Of a DNA stretch of 64,000 bases, positions 17,232 through 26,452 are shown piece by piece (position 1 is the first letter of the stretch; each line of letters starts with the position of its first letter). The position numbers and the translations under genes were made by a program. The stretch is from Calothrix sp. PCC 7507 (GTDB lineage: Bacteria > Cyanobacteriota > Cyanobacteriia > Cyanobacteriales > Nostocaceae), in NCBI RefSeq assembly GCF_000316575.1, contig NC_019682.1:6683501-6747500 (forward strand). Direction: 5' to 3'. The notes under the pieces were generated by a model. That model was not told the DNA's origin. It did not search any database and worked only from the letters and a program-made list of their open reading frames with translations.

Positions 17232-18113
17232 ATGGTAAAAATAGCTGCAAAAGAACCTGTATATATTATCATACCTGTACATAATCGCAAGCAGACAACT
17301 TTGACATGCCTAGAAGATCTAGAAAAAAATAGTGACTTGCAACGTTATCACGTTGTAGTTGTAGATGATGGTTCAACAGATGGAACTGCTGAAGCGATTC
17401 GTGAATTATATCCAGAGGTTATTGTTTTGTCGGGAAATGGTGACTTATGGTGGACGGGAGCAATAGCGAAGGGTATGGAGTACGCCCACCAAAAGGGAGC
17501 GGAATATTTTGTTTGGCTAAATGATGATTGTTTACCTGATGATGATACTCTACCTCAATTAGTAGAGTTTCTCAAAAATCATCCTGATACCATCGCCGCA
17601 CCAACTTGTTATATTCAGCAAGGAAATTCACTTATCAAGCAATATAACGGTGCAAAAGGTCAGAAAGCATATGCAGCAAATCCAGGTGAAATTATAGAAG
17701 TTGATAGCCTATCTGGTTGGTGTGTAGGAATTTCTGCTGCTGTAGTCCACAAAATCGGTGTGCCAGATGCTAAGAAATTTCCTCATTATTGTGGGGATGA
17801 TATGTATATTTTTAGAGCAACTCGTTCCGGATTTAAAGCTTATTTGATTGGAGATATAAAAACAAATTTGATAGGTGCTGTGCATGAGATGAGCGACTTT
17901 AGCAAGTATTTTCGTCCTGGCTTAAATACATTTCAGACTCTCCAAGCTTTATTTTTTAACAAAAAATCTCCATATCGACTGTCTACCAGATTTTTCTACT
18001 TTAGAGAAAGATATGGCCTATTGACTGGGACTTTATTTTTCTTGATTAAAGCAGCTTTATGGTTTAAAGAATGGACATCCTTGCAGTTAAAGTATATGAA
18101 TTCACTCAATTAA
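17232..18113 (+). CDS. Glycosyltransferase family 2
   Basis: A 293-residue GT-A protein. VYIIIPVHNRKQTTLTCLEDL, then VVVVDDGSTDGTAEAIRELYP, and the metal site WLNDDCLPDDDTL near residues 97-109. NGDLWWTGAIAKGMEYAHQKGA is the typical rhamnosyl/GT2 core. The C-terminal portion has amphipathic and hydrophobic stretches (YGLLTGTLFFLIKAALWF) that may anchor it to the membrane. Confidence 0.88.
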   Translation: MVKIAAKEPVYIIIPVHNRKQTTLTCLEDLEKNSDLQRYHVVVVDDGSTDGTAEAIRELYPEVIVLSGNGDLWWTGAIAKGMEYAHQKGAEYFVWLNDDCLPDDDTLPQLVEFLKNHPDTIAAPTCYIQQGNSLIKQYNGAKGQKAYAANPGEIIEVDSLSGWCVGISAAVVHKIGVPDAKKFPHYCGDDMYIFRATRSGFKAYLIGDIKTNLIGAVHEMSDFSKYFRPGLNTFQTLQALFFNKKSPYRLSTRFFYFRERYGLLTGTLFFLIKAALWFKEWTSLQLKYMNSLN

Positions 18114-18187
18114 TATAGGATTTATATTTAATTTTCTAACATATATGTAGGCTGAAATAACGCTTAGTTCAGCAAAAGTTGCTGCTC

Positions 18188-18220
18188 AGATCCCCGACTT
18201 CTTCAAGAAGTCGGGGATCT
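18188..18220. repeat. Perfect 16-bp-arm hairpin repeat
   Basis: The arms agatccccgacttctt and aagaagtcggggatct flank a single C. Near copies occur at 50795-50826 and 51123-51154. It lies between two glycosyltransferase genes and could attenuate transcription, but its recurrence marks it as a dispersed repeat. Confidence 0.85.
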
Positions 18221-18272
18221 AAATCCAGGAAATGGTGTAGTCAGAATTAGGAAATAATCAAAATTTTAATAT

Positions 18273-19322
18273 ATGGATAAAAAGCTATTATTAGTTACCT
18301 TTCCTGTTGATTTAGGTAATGCGAAAAATGAAACTTCTCTAGTAGATATGTTTAAAGATCACCTAGACTTAAAAATTCATCGTTTTATTCCAGATAAAAA
18401 AAAGCATCACTCTACCTCAAAATTAGATTATGTTGCAATCATTAGCCAGAGATTTGTTGGCTCTTTTGCCCTACAAAAAGCAGTGTATCAAGCTCAAAAT
18501 GAAGGGAGAAAAGTAGTATTTCATGGTATTAGTCCAGCACTTTTTGCCTATCCAGCAACTCAACTTGGCAGTAGTTATATTATTACAGACTGGACTAGAA
18601 AACTATATGAACCTATTCTTGGTACTCAATTATCTCCAGCTTGGCAAACATTTATCCATAAGCATATTCTCAATTCGCAAAAATATATCTTGGGATTGAC
18701 TGATGCTGTTGTTGAGGAGATAGCTAAGGATTATGGTGTACCAGAAAGTAAATTAAAAAAGGTTAAATTACCATTTACCATTGATTTAAATTTATTTACT
18801 TCTAGTCCCAAACGTCAAGATAATGAAATTCGTATTCTATTTGTTGGAGGCGATATTAAACGCAAAGGGGGTGATATCTTACTTAGGTGGTTTGCAGATA
18901 ATTATCAGCCAAATGTAAAACTGACAATAGTGACAACATCTCTGATCGATGCTCATCCTCAAGTTACCCTAGAAACAAATGTGAAGTATGGGGAACCCAA
19001 ACATATAGAACTTTTCAATAATCATGACATTTTTGTGCTTCCAACTAAATGTGAAGGTTATCCAGCCGTTTTAGGTGAAGCAGCTTGTGCTGGACTGGCT
19101 ATACTCACTACAAAAAATGCTTTGGGCGCTCCGGAAATAATTCAGAATGGGGTTAATGGCTATATTTGTGAATCACAAGAAGATTTACTTAAGCAATTAA
19201 ATATTTTAGTCAAGAATAAACCACTCATAGAAGCAATGAAGATAAAAAGTCGTGAATATATGGAAAAAGAATTTGCACCAGAATTAGTCGTGAGTGAATA
19301 TCTCAATTATATTTTTGAATAA
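18273..19322 (+). CDS. Glycosyltransferase family 4
   Basis: A 349-residue GT-B protein. The acceptor domain is short (MDKKLLLVTFPVDLGNAKNE). The donor domain contains IRILFVGGDIKRKGGDILLRWF and the EX7E motif in KCEGYPAVLGEAACAGLAI, followed by NALGAPEIIQNGVNGYI. Specificity is unknown. It is separated from the next gene by 4 bp, so cotranslation is likely. Confidence 0.86.
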   Translation: MDKKLLLVTFPVDLGNAKNETSLVDMFKDHLDLKIHRFIPDKKKHHSTSKLDYVAIISQRFVGSFALQKAVYQAQNEGRKVVFHGISPALFAYPATQLGSSYIITDWTRKLYEPILGTQLSPAWQTFIHKHILNSQKYILGLTDAVVEEIAKDYGVPESKLKKVKLPFTIDLNLFTSSPKRQDNEIRILFVGGDIKRKGGDILLRWFADNYQPNVKLTIVTTSLIDAHPQVTLETNVKYGEPKHIELFNNHDIFVLPTKCEGYPAVLGEAACAGLAILTTKNALGAPEIIQNGVNGYICESQEDLLKQLNILVKNKPLIEAMKIKSREYMEKEFAPELVVSEYLNYIFE

Positions 19323-19326
19323 CTAT

Positions 19327-20460
19327 ATGAAAATTTATATTTATGTCGATAATTATTCCCCACAAGGAGATGATTTTACTTATGGAGGTATCCGAAAAGT
19401 TGTAGATGGCTTTGCTGCTGGACTTGTAGCTTGTGGTGCTGAGGTAATAGTTTTGTGTGAAGGCTCTCAAGAGAGTATATTTCAAACTACATCTGGTTAT
19501 AAAATTGCATGTTTTGCAAATACAAGTCACGAATTATGGTTTGATGTACCTAAAAAATTCCAAAAATATCTTTATGAAAATGCTAAAGATAGCCTTGTAA
19601 TTTTAAATGGTGTATTCCATCGACGGGTTTATGCATTATCTCGGTTTTTGAAAAAAAATCAAATAGCCTACATTGTAGCTCCTCATGAACCTTATCATCC
19701 GGCACTTTTTCAGAAAAATGCACATTTAAAATGGCCTTATTGGTATTTACTTGAAAAACGTATGTTGAAACATGCAAGAGCAATCCAGCTATTAGATATT
19801 CGTCATGCTAAATACTTAAATTCTCTGCAAGTTAATACACCATTTTTAGAAGTACCTAATGGCTTTTCAATCACCGAATTACATTCTGATTCAGATTTTG
19901 AATGGAGAGAAAAGGGAATTCCCAAATTATTCTTTTTTGGGCGTATAGATGTATATCATAAAGGGTTGGATCTATTACTAGATGCATTTGCCGAGGTGAC
20001 AGAAGTTTGCAATTGTCAGCTAACCATCCAAGGTCCAGATTGGGGTGAAAGAAAAGAATTAGAAGCGAAATCTGCTCACCTTGGATTGTCAAGAAGAGTT
20101 TTTTTTATTGAACCTGATTTTGATAAATCCCCTCCTTTAATCATTGCCGAGTACGATATATTTTGCATTTCCTCACGCTTTGAAGGTTTTAGCCTCTCAG
20201 CACTAGAAGCAATGCTTGCTGGTCGAGTTTTGCTAGTTTCAGAAGTTGCTGGAATCGCCCCCCATGTACAGAAAAGTGGCTGCGGTGTTCTTATCAAACC
20301 AGAGATATCATCAATTAAAGCGGGAATTATCGAACTTTTAGAATGCCGTTCTCAGTGGCAAGAAATGGGATTGAGAGGACGGCAATATGTGCTAGAAAAT
20401 TTACACTGGCACAAAATAGCTTCTCGTACTTTGGAGCAATATAAATCCCTAATGGCTTAA
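19327..20460 (+). CDS. Glycosyltransferase family 4
   Basis: A 377-residue protein. The start MKIYIYVDNYSPQGDDFTYGG at 19327 lies just past the previous stop. An in-frame ATG at 19294 overlaps that gene and is less likely. The donor-domain motifs are LFFFGRIDVYHKGLDLLLDAF and the EX7E in RFEGFSLSALEAMLAGRVL. GCGVLIKPEISSIKAGI follows. The fold and family are clear. Donor and acceptor are not. Confidence 0.86.
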   Translation: MKIYIYVDNYSPQGDDFTYGGIRKVVDGFAAGLVACGAEVIVLCEGSQESIFQTTSGYKIACFANTSHELWFDVPKKFQKYLYENAKDSLVILNGVFHRRVYALSRFLKKNQIAYIVAPHEPYHPALFQKNAHLKWPYWYLLEKRMLKHARAIQLLDIRHAKYLNSLQVNTPFLEVPNGFSITELHSDSDFEWREKGIPKLFFFGRIDVYHKGLDLLLDAFAEVTEVCNCQLTIQGPDWGERKELEAKSAHLGLSRRVFFIEPDFDKSPPLIIAEYDIFCISSRFEGFSLSALEAMLAGRVLLVSEVAGIAPHVQKSGCGVLIKPEISSIKAGIIELLECRSQWQEMGLRGRQYVLENLHWHKIASRTLEQYKSLMA

Positions 20461-20463
20461 AAT

Positions 20464-20491
20464 AATTCGTAATTCGTAATTCGTAATTCGT
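20464..20491. repeat. AATTCGT heptamer short tandem repeat, 4 units
   Basis: Four perfect 7-bp units, then a partial unit. Heptanucleotide tandem repeats are a recognised trait of Nostocales genomes. Confidence 0.9.
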
Positions 20492-20495
20492 AATT

Positions 20496-20534
20496 AAGTT
20501 TTGGGTTGGGGTCTAAATCCCCGACCCAAAACTT
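20496..20534. repeat. Hairpin with 11-bp arms
   Basis: aagttttgggt (20496) pairs with acccaaaactt (ends 20534) around ggggtctaaatcccc-like sequence. It follows the heptamer array between two glycosyltransferases. It may act as a transcription terminator or be a dispersed hairpin. Confidence 0.65.
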
Positions 20535-20597
20535 GCTTATTTTTTGAACCGGGGGATTTAGACCCACGGTACTCGGTTAATTAACAGTATTCCAGAA

Positions 20598-21827
20598 ATG
20601 AAAATACTTCTATCCGCTTACTCCTGTGAACCGGGGAGAGGTTCCGAACCTGGAGTGGGTTGGAACTTTGCCAGAGAAATCGCCAGACATCATGAAGTTT
20701 GGGTGTTAACCCGTACTGAAGAAAGTCAAAAAGCAATTGAAGCAGAACTAGCCCGCAATCCCGTTCCCAATTTACATTTTGTCTACTTCACCACCCCTAT
20801 TTTCGGTAACTTTTGGAAGCTGGGACAAAGTGGGGCAATGCAAATCCACTATTATTTCTGGCAGATAACTGCTTATTTTGTTGCTCGTCGCCTACATCAA
20901 GAGATTGGTTTTGATGTGGTGCAACATGTCACATTTGTTAAATATTCTGGCCCCAGTTTTTTATCCCTACTTCCCATCCCTTTTGTTTGGGGTCCTGTTG
21001 GCGGCGGTGAATCTGCACCAAAACCATTTTGGCAAGCTTTTAACTGGAAGAATAAAGTATATGAAATCCTCCGGATTTTAGTCCGCTCAATTGGTGAAAA
21101 TGACCCATTTACTCTGATGACTGCTCGTCGCAGTGCTGTAGTTTATTCCACAACGGAAGATACAGCCGTGCGAGTGAAAAAAATGGGATGTTCTCATGTA
21201 AAAATTCTCTCAGAATCGGGCTTATCCCAGCAAGAAATTGATTTACTTGCCCAAGTTCCCCAGCCAGATAGTTCACCAGTCCGCTTTATCAGCATGGCTC
21301 GGCTGTTACATTGGAAAGGCATACATCTGGGATTGCAAGCATTTGCTCAAGCCAAGCTACCCGATGCTGAATATTGGATTGTGGGTGATGGTGCTGAATT
21401 CCAACGCCTGCAAAATTTAGCCGCAAGTTTGGGAATTGCCAAGGAAGTTAAGTTTTGGGGCAGATTACCCAGACAACAAACCCTGGAAAGGTTGGGTGAG
21501 TGTCACGTCCTAGTCCATCCCAGTTTACATGATTCTGGTGGTTGGGTATGTCTAGAAGCAATGGCGGCAGGTCGTCCTGTTATTTGCCTCGATTTAGGAG
21601 GCCCAGCGCAGCAAGTAACTGCTGAGACAGGCTTTAAAATTCTCGCCAATAATGTTGAGCAAACTATTGCAGATATGGCTGCAGCAATGGTGAAAATAGC
21701 TGGTGATGCAGAATTGCGGGTGACAATGGGAGAAGCTGGACAGAGGCTGATTCGTCAAAATTATACGTGGGAAGCGAAAGGACAGCTATTGAGCGAGTTA
21801 TACGCGCAAATTGTGGCGTGCAGTTAA
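20598..21827 (+). CDS. Glycosyltransferase family 4
   Basis: A 409-residue GT-B protein. MKILLSAYSCEPGRGSEPGVGWNFAREIA is the signature start of a well-populated cyanobacterial GT4 group. WGPVGGGESAPK lies in the acceptor domain. Donor motifs are FISMARLLHWKGIHLGLQAF and the EX7E variant in DSGGWVCLEAMAAGRPVI. GC content is higher than in the AT-rich genes at 10-13 kb, so the cluster may have been assembled from different sources. Confidence 0.9.
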   Translation: MKILLSAYSCEPGRGSEPGVGWNFAREIARHHEVWVLTRTEESQKAIEAELARNPVPNLHFVYFTTPIFGNFWKLGQSGAMQIHYYFWQITAYFVARRLHQEIGFDVVQHVTFVKYSGPSFLSLLPIPFVWGPVGGGESAPKPFWQAFNWKNKVYEILRILVRSIGENDPFTLMTARRSAVVYSTTEDTAVRVKKMGCSHVKILSESGLSQQEIDLLAQVPQPDSSPVRFISMARLLHWKGIHLGLQAFAQAKLPDAEYWIVGDGAEFQRLQNLAASLGIAKEVKFWGRLPRQQTLERLGECHVLVHPSLHDSGGWVCLEAMAAGRPVICLDLGGPAQQVTAETGFKILANNVEQTIADMAAAMVKIAGDAELRVTMGEAGQRLIRQNYTWEAKGQLLSELYAQIVACS

Positions 21828-22003
21828 ATCGGCGGTTATAAACCGCATTATGTGACTTTTCCCGTTATTTTTTGGCGGAGCGATCGCATTCCTCACAACA
21901 CTCGCTATAGTTTGAACAGCAATTGTTGATATCTTAGTTACAAAGACTTAAAGAATTCTTATGAATGCTTCAACCTGAGTGAGTTGCACCGGTAAGGGCA
22001 AGG

Positions 22004-22222
22004 CACTGCCCATACGTGTCAACTTAAGCTACAGATGGCTTATTGCAAGGCTTACCTACCCGCCCTTCGACTCCGCTCAGGGCTAATAGGCAAAGTTTAC
22101 TAAAGTAAACTGGGGATAAATGATAATTTTTAGTTAGCTTTAGCTTACTTTTACTATTAGACTCAGAATTCATTCTGAGGCGGGACATGGATTTCACGTT
22201 AAGTTGACACTAATGGGCAGTG
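22004..22222. mobile_element. MITE-like element, about 219 bp
   Basis: The terminal inverted repeats are cactgcccat-ac-gtgtcaacttaa (22004-22027) and ttaagttgacac-ta-atgggcagtg (22199-22222). Each arm is perfect except for a central dinucleotide. Inside are a cagaattcattctg palindrome and a cccttcgactccgctcaggg block. A partial inverted copy lies at about 24921-25106 and a remnant at about 28670-28790. No transposase is encoded. Confidence 0.8.
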
Positions 22223-22354
22223 CTGTGCTACTACACCGCGTGATATGATCTTGTACTTCATTTGAATGGGAAATCCTATCTATCTCAATACGGTTCAGTT
22301 AAGAAAAAATGTAGCGACTGTCTTAACTTACATCTTGCACCATTTTCAATAACC

Positions 22355-22423
22355 GTAGGGTGGGCATCGCCCACCAACGCAAATACAATGGTTCCAGGCA
22401 CAGGTGGGCAGTGCCCACCCTAC
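22355..22423. repeat. GTAGGGTGGGCA palindromic repeat, copy 2
   Basis: A 69-bp unit with gtagggtgggcatcgcccac at the left and gtgggcagtgcccaccctac at the right. It is the same family as 17104-17158. Confidence 0.85.
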
Positions 22424-22490
22424 AAAAAAGGGGTAATTGAGACTGGTGCAAGATCTCAGTTAAGAGTCAAGCGATCGCCTGATTTGTACA

Positions 22491-22922
22491 GTGCGATCGC
22501 CCAGACATTACAATAAAATCAACGTTATTGTGCAGGAGGTGCTTTGTCTGACCAATGGTGCCGACGATTCAGTGATTGCCGACCTTGAGGAAGCGATCGG
22601 TAACCTTGTCGTTCGCTTTCCGCTGCTGCACTGTGAAGAATGTGCTAGAACCCTCAAACGATGGCTCAAACAACGCGGGATTCCTGGAAAACTATGGCGA
22701 CTCTCGACCCAATATGATAATGAAGACTTTATCCTCAGCGATCGCCTCGAACAGCAGGGTTGCTCTGAAACCATTACGGAAAATGGCGTTCACTATGGAG
22801 TAGAAGTTTATGGAAAAATTTTTGATAATCTTTCCAGGCAAGGACTTTCACTAGAAGATTGGGTTCAAGATTTCACCTCCCTATCCAATCAATTTACAGT
22901 CGAAGTAATTGAAGAGTTTTAG
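22491..22922 (+). CDS. Papain-fold toxin (Tox-PL-2-like)
   Basis: Up to 143 residues. FPLLHCEECARTLKRWLKQRGIPGKLWRLST provides the nucleophilic Cys of a papain-like fold. NGVHYGVEVYGKIFDNLSRQGLSLEDW supplies the His and Asn/Asp region. The order and spacing match the papain-fold toxin 2 domain known from polymorphic toxins and standalone cyanobacterial proteins. The start is uncertain: GTG at 22491 gives an atypical leader, and a GTG at 22530 is also in frame. The likely partner starts about 30 bp downstream. The role as a peptidase or deamidase toxin is inferred from the family. Confidence 0.75.
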   Translation: MRSPRHYNKINVIVQEVLCLTNGADDSVIADLEEAIGNLVVRFPLLHCEECARTLKRWLKQRGIPGKLWRLSTQYDNEDFILSDRLEQQGCSETITENGVHYGVEVYGKIFDNLSRQGLSLEDWVQDFTSLSNQFTVEVIEEF

Positions 22923-22952
22923 GCTTAATTGACTGCATGGAGGCAACTTAGC

Positions 22953-23321
22953 ATGAGTTCATTATTTAACTTACTAGAAAAAATTAAAGTCAAACCAGGG
23001 TTATATATCGGAACTGCCTCGATCACCCATCTCCGGATGTTCATTGTTGGTTATCGCTTTGCACGCTCAGAAATGAGCATCAACAATACGGAAGCTGAAA
23101 GTGACTTCTATAAAAACTTTCAACCGTGGTTGCAAAATCGCCTATCTATCCGTACCGTTAATGCTTGGGACAAAATCATTTTGTTGACCTGTATCGATGA
23201 GAAAGCATCCTTTGATTATTTCTTTCAACTTTTAGAGGAGTTTCTACAGCGAGATCAGAGCCAGGATGTTGACCCCGTATTGGTGCAATCGTCTTCAAAG
23301 GATGCCGAACAAGCAGCATAA
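22953..23321 (+). CDS. Probable immunity protein for the papain-fold toxin
   Basis: About 122 residues. The ATG at 22953 with atggagg 10 bp upstream is preferred over a TTG at 22929. SSLFNLLEKIKVKPGLYIGTASITHLRMFIVGYRFA resembles small cyanobacterial proteins with a KPG(M/L)YIG motif that commonly sit beside toxin domains. FQPWLQNRLSIRTVNAWDKI and FDYFFQLLEEFL follow. The tight spacing after a predicted toxin supports an immunity role. The family name cannot be assigned confidently. Confidence 0.6.
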   Translation: MSSLFNLLEKIKVKPGLYIGTASITHLRMFIVGYRFARSEMSINNTEAESDFYKNFQPWLQNRLSIRTVNAWDKIILLTCIDEKASFDYFFQLLEEFLQRDQSQDVDPVLVQSSSKDAEQAA

Positions 23322-23705
23322 ATGGGGTTGCTTGGTTTAGGGCGATCGCTTTAGCGTCACTTACCATCAACAATAATTTTTCCTGAGTCCGCGCAGGCGG
23401 ACTTTATTTGTGTAGCCGCGTATTCCTGGGTCGAAGCAAGCTACACGCACGCAGTGTGCCGCAGGCAATTCCATTCGCCCTGGCTTGCTTAACGTTAAAT
23501 CGGCGGTTAGAAACCGCGTCTACACAGGCAAAACCCACCTCCGTGGGTTAACAAACCCTCAATTTTTCCTGAGTCCGCGCAGGTGGTCACTGAGCTTGCG
23601 ATGCCCTGAGCCTGTCGAAGGGTCGAAGTGCGGACTTTGTTTGTGTAGCCGCGAATTCCATTCGCCCTGGCTCAAATTCCCTATTCCCTTTCATTATAAA
23701 AATCA
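23322..23705. other. Repeat-filled intergenic region
   Basis: A block with cctgagtccgcgcagg...cggactttatttgtgtagccgcg...ccattcgccctggc is present twice (about 23381-23482 and 23569-23672). The second copy is interrupted by a ggtcactgagcttgcgatgc...cctgtcgaaggg segment. No gene is seen, and an open frame at 23485-23778 is translated repeat. Confidence 0.65.
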
Positions 23706-24866
23706 ATGCACATACTCCAAGTACACAACACCTATAAAATCCGGGGAGGTGAGGAGGAAACTTGTGCTGCAGAAGTAAAACTTTTGCAGGATATGGGACA
23801 CAAGGTGGCAATATATGGAGATCATAATGACCGAATTGCCACCATCAACCCAGCTAGTTTGGCACTCAATACAATTTGGTCATCAAAAAATTATACCAAG
23901 GTCAAGCAGATATTGCAGCGTCAGCCCTATGATGTTGTGCATATCCATAATTTTTTCCCCTTGATTTCCCCCTCAGTTTATTATGCTGCCAAAGATGCTG
24001 GGGTGCGAGTGGTGCAGACATTACATAATTATCGTTTCCTCTGCCCCAATGGCTTATTTTTTCGAGATGGGCAAGTTTGCGAGGACTGTTTGGGTAAATT
24101 TGTTCCCCTATCTGGTGTACAACATGGTTGTTACCGAGAAGACAAAGCAGCTACAGCAGGCGTAGCAGCTATGTTGATTTTACATCGCTTGTTAAACACC
24201 TGGAAAAATCAAGTTGATTGTTACATCTCCATGACAGAATTTGGGCGACAGAAGTTTATTGAGGGTGGATTTCCTGCAGAAAAAATTGTGGTGAAACCTC
24301 ACTTTGTCGCCCCCGATCCTGGTGTTGGTTCAGGAAGCGGCGGGTATGCGCTATACGTGGGGAGACTCTCGGTGGAGAAAGGATTAGATACATTGCTTGC
24401 GGCTTGGGAACAACTGGGTGGAAAAATTCCCTTAAAAATTATTGGAGATGGACAATTAAGCGATCGCGTCAAAGAAGCAGTTGCAAAAATGCCTGGTGTC
24501 GAATGGTTGGGGCGTAAACCCATTAATGAAGTTTACGAAATGATTGGGGAAGCGAAGGTGCTAATTTTACCTTCCAAATGGTATGAAACCTTTGGCAGAG
24601 TGGCAATTGAGGCATTTGCCAAGGGAACACCAGTGATTGCTGCTAATATTGGGGCGATCGCTGAATTAGTTGATCACCAACGCACTGGGTTACATTTTAT
24701 TCCGGGTGATGCCCAAGATTTAGCCCAAAAAATGGAGTGGATAATCTCTCATCCCATACAGCTTGCACAAATGCGCCAGGAAGCAAGAAGCGAGTTTGAA
24801 AATAAATATACTGCCAAAAAGAATTATCAACAACTTATACAAATTTATGCTCAGGTAAAAAATTAA
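23706..24866 (+). CDS. Glycosyltransferase family 4
   Basis: A 386-residue GT-B protein. MHILQVHNTYKIRGGEEETCAAE is the start of a distinct GT4 group. VVHIHNFFPLISPSVYYAAK and TLHNYRFLCPNGLFF with CEDCLGK in the acceptor domain follow. Donor motifs are YALYVGRLSVEKGLDTLLAAW and the EX7E in WYETFGRVAIEAFAKGTPVI. It is isolated from its neighbours by repeats on both sides, so it may have its own promoter. Confidence 0.9.
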   Translation: MHILQVHNTYKIRGGEEETCAAEVKLLQDMGHKVAIYGDHNDRIATINPASLALNTIWSSKNYTKVKQILQRQPYDVVHIHNFFPLISPSVYYAAKDAGVRVVQTLHNYRFLCPNGLFFRDGQVCEDCLGKFVPLSGVQHGCYREDKAATAGVAAMLILHRLLNTWKNQVDCYISMTEFGRQKFIEGGFPAEKIVVKPHFVAPDPGVGSGSGGYALYVGRLSVEKGLDTLLAAWEQLGGKIPLKIIGDGQLSDRVKEAVAKMPGVEWLGRKPINEVYEMIGEAKVLILPSKWYETFGRVAIEAFAKGTPVIAANIGAIAELVDHQRTGLHFIPGDAQDLAQKMEWIISHPIQLAQMRQEARSEFENKYTAKKNYQQLIQIYAQVKN

Positions 24867-25198
24867 GAGGTTCCTAGTATAGCGTTTTCCTACAAGCGTA
24901 AGGTACATCCGCAGGGAACCCTTGTCCCGCCTCAGAATGAATTCTGAGTCTAATAACCCAAGTCATCTGAAGATGACTAAAAATTCTCAAAAATCCTCAG
25001 TTTACTTGAGTAAACTTTGGCTATTAGCCTTGGAATTCATTCCAAGGCGGGTAGGTAAGCCTTGCAATAAGCCATCTGTAGCTTAAGTTGACACCAATGG
25101 GCAGTGTTCCCTACACCTTGCGATATAATGTTACACCTCATCTGAATGAGAACCGCTATATACAAACCGAACAAATCAATTTAAAGAATCATACATTT
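24867..25198. other. Partial MITE copy and leader of the GT61 gene
   Basis: About 24921-25106 is an inverted, partly truncated copy of the 22004-22222 element (cccgcctcagaatgaattctg at the left, cttaagttgacaccaatggg at the right). The following ctacacc-gcgatat block also resembles the sequence after the first copy. An open frame from 25088 runs through this repeat into the GT61 gene, so its first 37 codons are probably not native. Confidence 0.7.
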
Positions 25199-26452
25199 AT
25201 GGAAATTTTAGATAGAATTACCCCTCAAATTCATAGGGTAATTAAGCGAAATCGAAAACTTAGAGATTTAGCATTACCAATTTGGCAACTTTTACAAAAA
25301 GTTACGTTGTGGTGGCATTCTTTATTAAACCCTAACAAATTTATACCTCCACCAACAAGCATATGTGAATCACTCAACGATTGGGTAAACACCTACTCAA
25401 CACAGAATCAAAAAAAGTTGCCCGAATATAAAGTGATTTATCCCCAACATACAATCACCAGACTGTTACCAAAAACTATCGATGAAAATGTACATTGGCA
25501 ATATCAGCGTAATCTACAATATCAATTACCAGATGCATTTGTTGCGACCATTCCCGATGGAAGAGTATGGAATGATGGTTACATCATCACACCAGACAAC
25601 ATATTACTGAAAGAATTTACAACAAAATATAGTTTTGATAGCATCAAAACATCCTTACCCTCTTTAGATAAATTACCACCTCTTCATAAATTATCTGGTT
25701 CTTTAGCTGTTCTTTCATGTGACTATGGTACAGGTTACTATCACTGGATGTTTGAAGTCATACCCCGACTAGCATTATTAGAAAAAGCTGGCTTTAAAAT
25801 TCAAGATATTGATTATTTTTTAGTTAATCAACATGCATCTAGATTTCAAATTGATACATTAAAAGACCTAGGAATTCAACGCCATAAAATTATTGAAAGC
25901 TGTTGGTATCCCCATATTCAAGCTGAACAAATCATTGCTCCATCTTTAGTGGGAGTACCTGTACAGGTTCCAGGATGGGCTTGTGATTTTTTAAGGCATA
26001 ATTTTATCGATAATAAAGTTGCCAAAAATCGGCAGCCATTACGGATTTATTTAAATCGTTCCCAGGTAGTTCACCGGAAAGTAGAAAATGAAGGAGAAAT
26101 CATAGAATTTTTGAGCCGTTTTGGATTTTGTAATATTGCCACAGAAAATTTATCAATTTGGGAACAGGCTGAATTATTATCATCGGCAGAAATAGTAATT
26201 GCGCCTCATGGTGCTGGACTCACTAACCTAGTCTTCTGTAAACCGGGAACTAAAGTTATTGAACTATTATCACCTAAAGGTGTGAGTACCCTATTTTGGG
26301 CTTTAGGTAATCATGTGGGGTTAGATTATTACTATTTGTTGGGTGAAGGAGAAGGGTTACCTGAAGAAACTTATTATCATGTATTAAGTGAAAATATTTC
26401 GATTAATCTTCACTCTCTAGATAAATTACTCCAATTAGCTGGAATTAAATAA
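25199..26452 (+). CDS. Glycosyltransferase family 61 (DUF563)
   Basis: About 417 residues from ATG 25199 (MEILDRITPQIHRVIKRNRKL). The frame stays open upstream to 25088, but that part is translated MITE sequence. GT61 motifs are GYYHWMFEVIPRLALLEKAGF in the middle and IVIAPHGAGLTNLVFCKPGTKVIEL near the C-terminus. RIYLNRSQVVHRKVENE lies between them. The family transfers pentoses or hexoses in plants and bacteria. The substrate here is unknown. It is likely one of the later transferases of the cluster. Confidence 0.85.
   Translation: MEILDRITPQIHRVIKRNRKLRDLALPIWQLLQKVTLWWHSLLNPNKFIPPPTSICESLNDWVNTYSTQNQKKLPEYKVIYPQHTITRLLPKTIDENVHWQYQRNLQYQLPDAFVATIPDGRVWNDGYIITPDNILLKEFTTKYSFDSIKTSLPSLDKLPPLHKLSGSLAVLSCDYGTGYYHWMFEVIPRLALLEKAGFKIQDIDYFLVNQHASRFQIDTLKDLGIQRHKIIESCWYPHIQAEQIIAPSLVGVPVQVPGWACDFLRHNFIDNKVAKNRQPLRIYLNRSQVVHRKVENEGEIIEFLSRFGFCNIATENLSIWEQAELLSSAEIVIAPHGAGLTNLVFCKPGTKVIELLSPKGVSTLFWALGNHVGLDYYYLLGEGEGLPEETYYHVLSENISINLHSLDKLLQLAGIK

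Larger units (their letters stand above)
21828..22490. other. Repeat-rich intergenic region
   Basis: No gene is supported. It contains the MITE-like element at 22004-22222, a GTAGGGTGGGCA hairpin repeat at 22355-22423 and several HIP1 octamers. An 84-codon open frame at 22262-22516 is largely translated repeat. Confidence 0.7.

Noticed and set aside
22262-22516. 84-codon open frame
   Set aside because: Half of it is translated GTAGGGTGGGCA palindrome and HIP1 sequence, with no family resemblance.
23485-23778. 97-codon open frame
   Set aside because: Its sequence is translated dispersed repeat and runs into the start of the real glycosyltransferase in another frame.
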